Shown here piece by piece: positions 59,766-64,000 of a stretch of DNA of 64,000 bases. Below the pieces are notes generated by a model that did no database searches, had not been told where the DNA came from, and saw only the letters and a list, made by a program, of their open reading frames with translations. Within the stretch, counting starts at the first letter, position 1, and the number at the start of each line of letters is the position of its first letter. This DNA is from Clostridiales bacterium (lineage in GTDB: Bacteria; Bacillota; Clostridia; Christensenellales; Aristaeellaceae): positions 1 through 64,000 of the forward strand of contig SVGP01000017.1 in assembly GCA_015056255.1 (NCBI GenBank), in the 5' to 3' direction. The position numbers were made by a program, and so were the translations under genes.

Positions 59766-61394
59766 ATGAAAAAGACGATTGTTTTAGCGCTTGCGCTTAT
59801 GCTTCTATTTGGCGCGGCCTTTTCAGAGGAATATCTTCCCAAACGCTACCCCCTGAACGAAAACGGCGAAGCGGTGATCGATGACGTTGTTTTCTATAAT
59901 CAGGATACAGACGTCGGCTTAAACCGCGTGTTTTATGAAATCTTTGTGGGCTCCTTCTCCGATTCCAACGGAGACGGCGTGGGCGATATCCGCGGAATCA
60001 TCAACCGCATGGATTACTTAAACGACGGAAACCCTGCTTCCGGCACGAGTCTCGGCGTTGAGGGCATTTGGCTTACTCCGATTTTCGAGTCGCCCTCCTA
60101 TCACAAATACGACGTGACGGATTTTTATAAAGTCAATCCCACGTTTGGCACGATGGAGGATCTTCAGGAATTGATCGAACTTTGCCATGCGCGAGACGTC
60201 AAAATCATCCTCGATCTTCCGATCAACCACACGTCGACCGAAAACAGGTGGTTCAAAAATTTCGTCAATTCCCATTTGCTCAATAACCCCGGAAACACCT
60301 ACTATAATTTCTATTCGTGGAAGACGGTCGACGCGGAAACGCCCGCCGGGCGGCATTTTGCCAGATGGCAGAACGGAAACGTGATGTACGAGGCCAATTT
60401 CTCCGACCAGATGCCCGAGCCTGATTTTGATAATCCCATGGTTCGCGATTCTCTTCTGGACGTCGCGCTTTACTACATCGACCTTGGCGTAGACGGCTTC
60501 CGCTTTGACGCGGCAAAGTACATCTACATGGGCGACAACAAAAAGTGTGTCGAATTCTGGGACTGGTACATCGGGGAACTGAAAAAGGTGAAAAGCGACC
60601 TTTACACCGTAGCCGAGGTCTGGGACGGAGACGGCGTGATCGACCAGTATATTCCCGTCACCAACTGCTTTAATTTCACCACCAGTCAGGTTTCGGGTCT
60701 GATTGCCGAAACCGCCAAGGCCGGAAACGTGAACCGCTTTACCGCCTATGTGGACGGCTATCTTGACAGAATCGCAGATCTCAATGAAAGCGCCATGAGC
60801 ATTCTGTTTGTATCCAATCACGACATGGACAGAGCCGCAGGCTACTTGACCGCCGCCAGCGGACAGATGAAGATGGCGGCCAACCTCTACATTCTCTCGC
60901 CCGGCTCGCCCTTCATTTATTATGGAGAAGAAATTGCCCTTCGCGGATCGCGCGGCGGCGCAAACACGGACGCGAACCGTCGCTTAAAGATGCTCTGGGG
61001 CGACGGCGACACGGTTTCAAACCCCGAAGGCACGACCTATGAGGACAAAAAGCAGACCCCATATTCGGTAAAAGACCTTTATTCCATGTCCGACGGCATG
61101 TACAACTACTATAAACGCCTCTTAATGATCCGAAAGGCCAATCCCGAAATCGCAGCCGGCGAATACTCCGCCCTGACGCTTGAAAACACCAAGGCCGGCG
61201 GCTTTATCGTGGAACTCAACGGACAGAAGGTTGCGGTTTTCCACAATACCTCGGGAAGCCGCGCGGAAATTGACCTTTCGTCGGTTACTGAAACAGAGTT
61301 TTCAACCCTCGCTGCCTTCATCGGCATGGGACAGGCGCAGCTGGATGGAAGCATCTTAATCCTCGATCCCCAGACCAGCGCGGTTTTGAGATAA
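59766..61394 (+). CDS. Secreted GH13 alpha-amylase-family enzyme
   Basis: 542 residues from the ATG at 59766 (GGGAG upstream). Signal peptide 1-19. The four GH13 regions are intact: DLPINH, DGFRFDAAKY with the nucleophile Asp, VAEVWD with the acid/base Glu, and FVSNHDMDR. Oligo-1,6-glucosidase/amylase-like start RVFYEIFVGSFSDSNGDGVGD. A ~70-residue C-terminal beta domain ends the protein. It acts outside on alpha-glucans such as starch or maltodextrin. It faces away from the importer genes but its product could feed them. Confidence 0.93.
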   Translation: MKKTIVLALALMLLFGAAFSEEYLPKRYPLNENGEAVIDDVVFYNQDTDVGLNRVFYEIFVGSFSDSNGDGVGDIRGIINRMDYLNDGNPASGTSLGVEGIWLTPIFESPSYHKYDVTDFYKVNPTFGTMEDLQELIELCHARDVKIILDLPINHTSTENRWFKNFVNSHLLNNPGNTYYNFYSWKTVDAETPAGRHFARWQNGNVMYEANFSDQMPEPDFDNPMVRDSLLDVALYYIDLGVDGFRFDAAKYIYMGDNKKCVEFWDWYIGELKKVKSDLYTVAEVWDGDGVIDQYIPVTNCFNFTTSQVSGLIAETAKAGNVNRFTAYVDGYLDRIADLNESAMSILFVSNHDMDRAAGYLTAASGQMKMAANLYILSPGSPFIYYGEEIALRGSRGGANTDANRRLKMLWGDGDTVSNPEGTTYEDKKQTPYSVKDLYSMSDGMYNYYKRLLMIRKANPEIAAGEYSALTLENTKAGGFIVELNGQKVAVFHNTSGSRAEIDLSSVTETEFSTLAAFIGMGQAQLDGSILILDPQTSAVLR

Positions 61395-61444
61395 AAGAGG
61401 TACATTCGCGGAAACATATAAAAAGAATGGAAGGGAGAAAACAT

Positions 61445-62035
61445 ATGCGGAAAAAGATTTTTAAGTCGATTGTCAGCGCCTATCTGATTTTGTGCTTTCT
61501 CCTGTCGATGAGCTTCTTTATTGCTTTTTCCGTCGACGGAGGCAACTATAAAAAACACGGAGAGTTTAGGCTTTTTCCGGCGCTGAACCTGAGCCAATTT
61601 CAATATCTTCCGGATTTGACAGAGGAGGAAGGCCTTGATCTCTATCGGCAGATGTGGGATTATGAGGAGTATCTGGCGGAAAATGGATATGGCGAAGAAA
61701 ATAATCCCATATGGCTTTTGGTTGAAATCGGCACGAAAACCGCGATATACAACATTCTGGGCTATATTATACTGTGCGTTTTTCGCATCCGCCTTCCGCG
61801 CTGGTGGTTGATTCCGACCGTATTGTCTCTTGTTATGACAGTTTTTCAACTGAAATCCATACAAGGCATTTTTTCCGGTTCGATTGGAGACATTGGTTTT
61901 TTATATCCTTCCGTATGGACTAAAGAATGGAGCGATGTTTTCACCGCTGAGGTTGCAATACTGTGTTTTGTTGCGGTTGTGGTGTTTGCAGCGATAAAGA
62001 TTTTTCGCGCATTGCCCGATCGTGAGGAAAGTTAG
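61445..62035 (+). CDS. Hypothetical membrane protein
   Basis: 196 residues from the ATG at 61445, eight bases after GGGAG. Segment 1 (about 9-30) is followed by an acidic outside loop (LTEEEGLDLYRQMWDYEEYL) and three further helices to about residue 185. Unknown. It lies between the amylase gene and a duplicated piece of that gene's 3' end, so it appears to have been inserted or to have separated a duplication. Confidence 0.7.
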   Translation: MRKKIFKSIVSAYLILCFLLSMSFFIAFSVDGGNYKKHGEFRLFPALNLSQFQYLPDLTEEEGLDLYRQMWDYEEYLAENGYGEENNPIWLLVEIGTKTAIYNILGYIILCVFRIRLPRWWLIPTVLSLVMTVFQLKSIQGIFSGSIGDIGFLYPSVWTKEWSDVFTAEVAILCFVAVVVFAAIKIFRALPDREES

Positions 62036-62041
62036 GATAAA

Positions 62042-62123
62042 TTCCTTCATTGGCATGGGACTGGCACGGCTGGATGGAAGCATTCTGATTCTCGATCCCC
62101 AGACCAGCGCGGTTCTTTGTTGA
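62042..62123 (+). pseudogene. Remnant of a second amylase 3' end
   Basis: Reads SFIGMGLARLDGSILILD then PQTSAVLC and a stop; the amylase at 59766 ends FIGMGQAQLDGSILILD then PQTSAVLR. About 27 residues at ~85 percent identity survive and nothing upstream matches the enzyme, so a former tandem copy was deleted or a fragment was copied. Confidence 0.85.
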
Positions 62124-62129
62124 TAATGC

Positions 62130-62159
62130 TTGCTTTATAAGTTGATTGCGTGTTATAAT
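62130..62159 (+). promoter_or_regulatory. Promoter of dockerin-protein gene
   Basis: TTGCTT (62130-62135), 18 bases, TATAAT (62154-62159) with TGT extended -10. Confidence 0.7.
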
Positions 62160-62228
62160 GCAGACAGAAACTGGTAAAATATCGATTGTTTCGTTTGAGA
62201 ACGGCTTTTAACAAGGGAGCGGAAGAAT

Positions 62229-63263
62229 ATGTTCAATGAATATATGAATGTTGGGAAAACAAGCGGAAACGCTGTGCGCCTGATGCGAATTTTTGGCGCG
62301 ATTGTCGCCCTCTTTACGCTGTTTTCCGTCTGCGCTTTTGCCGAGGGCGGTTCATGCGGATCCGATGCCGGCTGGGAGCTGGATGAGAGCGGCGTTCTTA
62401 CCATCTATGGAAAAGGCGCAATGGCGGATTATTCGAATGCACAGGCTCCGTGGTATGGTCATCGCGCTTCCATTCATTCTGTGGTTGTCGAACACGGCGT
62501 CACTGCGATTGGAGATGCGAGCTTTTACGGTTTTTCCAATCTCACAAGCGTAAAGGTTGCCAATACCGTAACCTCCATTGGCGCATATGCGTTTTATGAG
62601 TGCACAAGCTTAAGAAGCATTGCGCTGCCGGACGGCGTTTCCGACATCGGAGAATATGCGTTTTACAACAACACAAGCCTAAAAAGCATGACGGCGACCA
62701 AGAAGCATACTGCAGTTACGGTTCCCGCCGTTGCCCCCACCTGCGCGCAAAGCGGTCTGACGGAGGGCGTATACTGCTCGGATTGCGGCGAAATCCTTGC
62801 ATCTCAAAGAACTGTGCCGAAGACCGACCACACCCCGGTAACCGATCCTGCGGTTGAAGCCACCTGCACAAAAACGGGTCTTACCGAGGGAAGCCATTGT
62901 TCCGGCTGCGGTGAGGTTTATTCCGCGCAGGAAGAAATTCCGATGCTTGATCACGTGGAAGGCGAGTGGGTCATCGTTTTGGAGCCTACTTCCGCAGCCA
63001 ATGGTCTTAAGGAAAAGCGCTGTACGGTTTGCGGCAATGTGATTGAGACGGAAGCGATTCCAAAGCTTCGCATGCCCGGCGACGTCAACAGCGACGGCGC
63101 GGTCGACGGACGCGACCTGATCAGACTGGCCAGTTATCTGGGCGGAATTGATGTTGAGATCAATCATTCGAATGCTTCTGTAAACGGCGACGAAATCGTG
63201 GATGGCCGCGATTTGCTCAGACTTGCTAAATATCTGGGCGGGCTCAGCGTAGAACTTGAGTAA
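62229..63263 (+). CDS. Secreted LRR protein with dockerin
   Basis: 344 residues. A 17-residue leader and signal segment (about 18-38), a BspA-type leucine-rich part (about 55-160: LTSVKVANTVTSIGAYAFYE split, SLRSIALPDGVSDIGEYAF split), three Cys-rich units with CSDCGEILAS, CSGCGEVYSA and CTVCGNVIE, then a type I dockerin (about 283-344) with two calcium loops, DVNSDGAVDGRDLIRLASYL and NGDEIVDGRDLLRLAKYL. The dockerin should dock the protein to a cohesin scaffold; none is in the window. GGGAGCGGAAG precedes the ATG. Confidence 0.88.
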   Translation: MFNEYMNVGKTSGNAVRLMRIFGAIVALFTLFSVCAFAEGGSCGSDAGWELDESGVLTIYGKGAMADYSNAQAPWYGHRASIHSVVVEHGVTAIGDASFYGFSNLTSVKVANTVTSIGAYAFYECTSLRSIALPDGVSDIGEYAFYNNTSLKSMTATKKHTAVTVPAVAPTCAQSGLTEGVYCSDCGEILASQRTVPKTDHTPVTDPAVEATCTKTGLTEGSHCSGCGEVYSAQEEIPMLDHVEGEWVIVLEPTSAANGLKEKRCTVCGNVIETEAIPKLRMPGDVNSDGAVDGRDLIRLASYLGGIDVEINHSNASVNGDEIVDGRDLLRLAKYLGGLSVELE

Positions 63264-63332
63264 GGCCCGAAACGAAAAAAGAAATCGAGAAGTCTTATTG
63301 TCAGGCAAAACGGCTTTTCGAAAGCATCAAAA

Positions 63333-63405
63333 CGGGACGGGAGACCCGCTCCCTACAGGAAGAAATCAGCTTCTTCTGTATGTAGGGGGCGGGTTTCCCG
63401 TCCCG
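63333..63405. repeat. Facing P1 palindromes
   Basis: CGGGACGGGAGACCCGCTCC then CTACA faces TGTAGGGGGCGGG..CCCGTCCCG, as at 6326. No gene in 63264-63490. Confidence 0.75.
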
Positions 63406-63490
63406 AAAGCTTTGATCATTTCGCAGTGATCAGCACAAGCCGGCGCTGAGCCTTATTATAAGACAGCCCCGTTTGTCAAATGACGCCTAT

Positions 63491-64000
63491 TTAGTCCAGA
63501 ACGATTTCCTTGTGGGATTCGGAGGAATCATAGATGGCCTGCATCATCTTGGCGGTGATGATCACGGTATCGATGTGGCTGGGGAGCTTTTCGCGGGTCT
63601 CGATGCAGTTTAAGAAGGCGTCGATTTCGTTCTGGAAATGATCGCGCATCTTGAACTCGGGTACATACTCAACCAGCGCGCCGTTTTCGGCGGTGTAGAT
63701 TTTGAAGGTGGAGCCGTAGGTTAAGCGGATACCGCCCTTATCGCCCATGAAGTCGATATAGGTTTCGTTTTCGCCGATGTTCTGGGCCCATGCGCCGTGG
63801 AAGGAGATGGTGGGGCCTTCGGTACGGATGATGCCGACGACGGAATCGTCTACGTCATAGGTGCCGTTGACGTTTTTGGTGTCCTCGGCCCACATGCTGG
63901 TGTAGGCATAATTCGGCATATCCTTTCCGAGCTTGCAGAACGCTTCGCCGGAAACGGTCAGGGGCTTGGGATCGCCAGTGCAGTACATGACGATGTCCAG
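63491..64000 (-). CDS. Gfo/Idh/MocA oxidoreductase, 5' end beyond window
   Basis: C-terminal 169 codons only; the frame is open through the right edge (LDIVMYCTGDPKP), so the ATG at 63988 is internal. The visible part is the substrate/dimer domain of the family: ISFHGAWAQNIGENETYIDF, DFMGDKGGIRLTYGSTFKIYT (read in pieces) and FQNEIDAFLNCIETREKLPS. These NAD-dependent enzymes oxidise sugars, inositols or their derivatives. Substrate cannot be told from this half. Confidence 0.85.
   Translation of the reverse strand: MDIVMYCTGDPKPLTVSGEAFCKLGKDMPNYAYTSMWAEDTKNVNGTYDVDDSVVGIIRTEGPTISFHGAWAQNIGENETYIDFMGDKGGIRLTYGSTFKIYTAENGALVEYVPEFKMRDHFQNEIDAFLNCIETREKLPSHIDTVIITAKMMQAIYDSSESHKEIVLD

Overview
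The window looks like a chromosomal piece of a Gram-positive, gut-type Clostridia (Bacillota) bacterium, probably uncultured. The evidence is strong AGGAGG ribosome sites with frequent TTG and GTG starts, two T-box leaders, TTGACA/TATAAT promoters, VanW and VanY-type wall proteins, an ECF sigma/anti-sigma pair, the CotH-VTC-DUF4956 gene set, a dockerin, and a MalEFG-type sugar importer next to secreted GH53 and GH13 enzymes. No rRNA, tRNA, CRISPR array, prophage or transposase gene was recognised.

Region 1 (1-4930) is an AT-richer accessory island on the minus strand. It holds four unrelated small genes and a truncated RHS (YD-repeat) core. Each gene is followed by a copy of one ~120-bp repeat that carries an intrinsic terminator, and most are preceded by a short palindrome. 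It reads like a worn array of RHS-associated (toxin/immunity-type) gene cassettes.

Region 2 (5041-11990) is plus-strand housekeeping: galK; tsaE-tsaB-rimI (t6A tRNA modification and N-terminal acetylation); then an alpha/beta hydrolase, a membrane-anchored MurF-like ligase and D-Ala-D-Ala ligase. Region 3 (12134-20596, minus) has an anti-sigma/ECF sigma pair, a VanY-like peptidase, a P-loop kinase, VanW, RarA, a DMT transporter and a 2-hydroxyacid dehydrogenase. Region 4 (20862-31443) is mixed metabolism: an HPr-like protein that lacks the phospho-histidine, a MalY/PatB aminotransferase, a DnaQ-like exonuclease, a UroD-family protein, a nucleotidyltransferase-NahK-GalE operon for hexosamine/galactose salvage, PRPP synthetase, a sugar isomerase, TrmO and a KDPG aldolase fused to a VOC domain.

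Region 5 (31837-38635, minus) carries DUF4956, VTC and CotH genes, then a secreted lysozyme/C-type-lectin/SH3/LRR protein. Region 6 (38859-45246, plus) is a six-gene MacAB-like ABC operon with one membrane adaptor, two extra secreted adaptor-like paralogues and a secreted protein with a perfect six-residue repeat. Region 7 (45334-50406, minus) has an RluA-type pseudouridine synthase and two divergent threonyl-tRNA synthetases, each behind its own T-box. Region 8 (51022-63263) is a glycan-use locus: ATPase, two permeases and a binding protein, a secreted GH53 galactanase with a CBM61-like tail, a secreted GH13 amylase, small membrane proteins and an LRR-dockerin protein. A Gfo/Idh/MocA dehydrogenase runs off the right edge.

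Short palindromic repeats of at least two families fill most gaps. Functionally the window joins galactan/alpha-glucan breakdown and import (region 8) to galactose and hexosamine activation (galK, nahK, galE).
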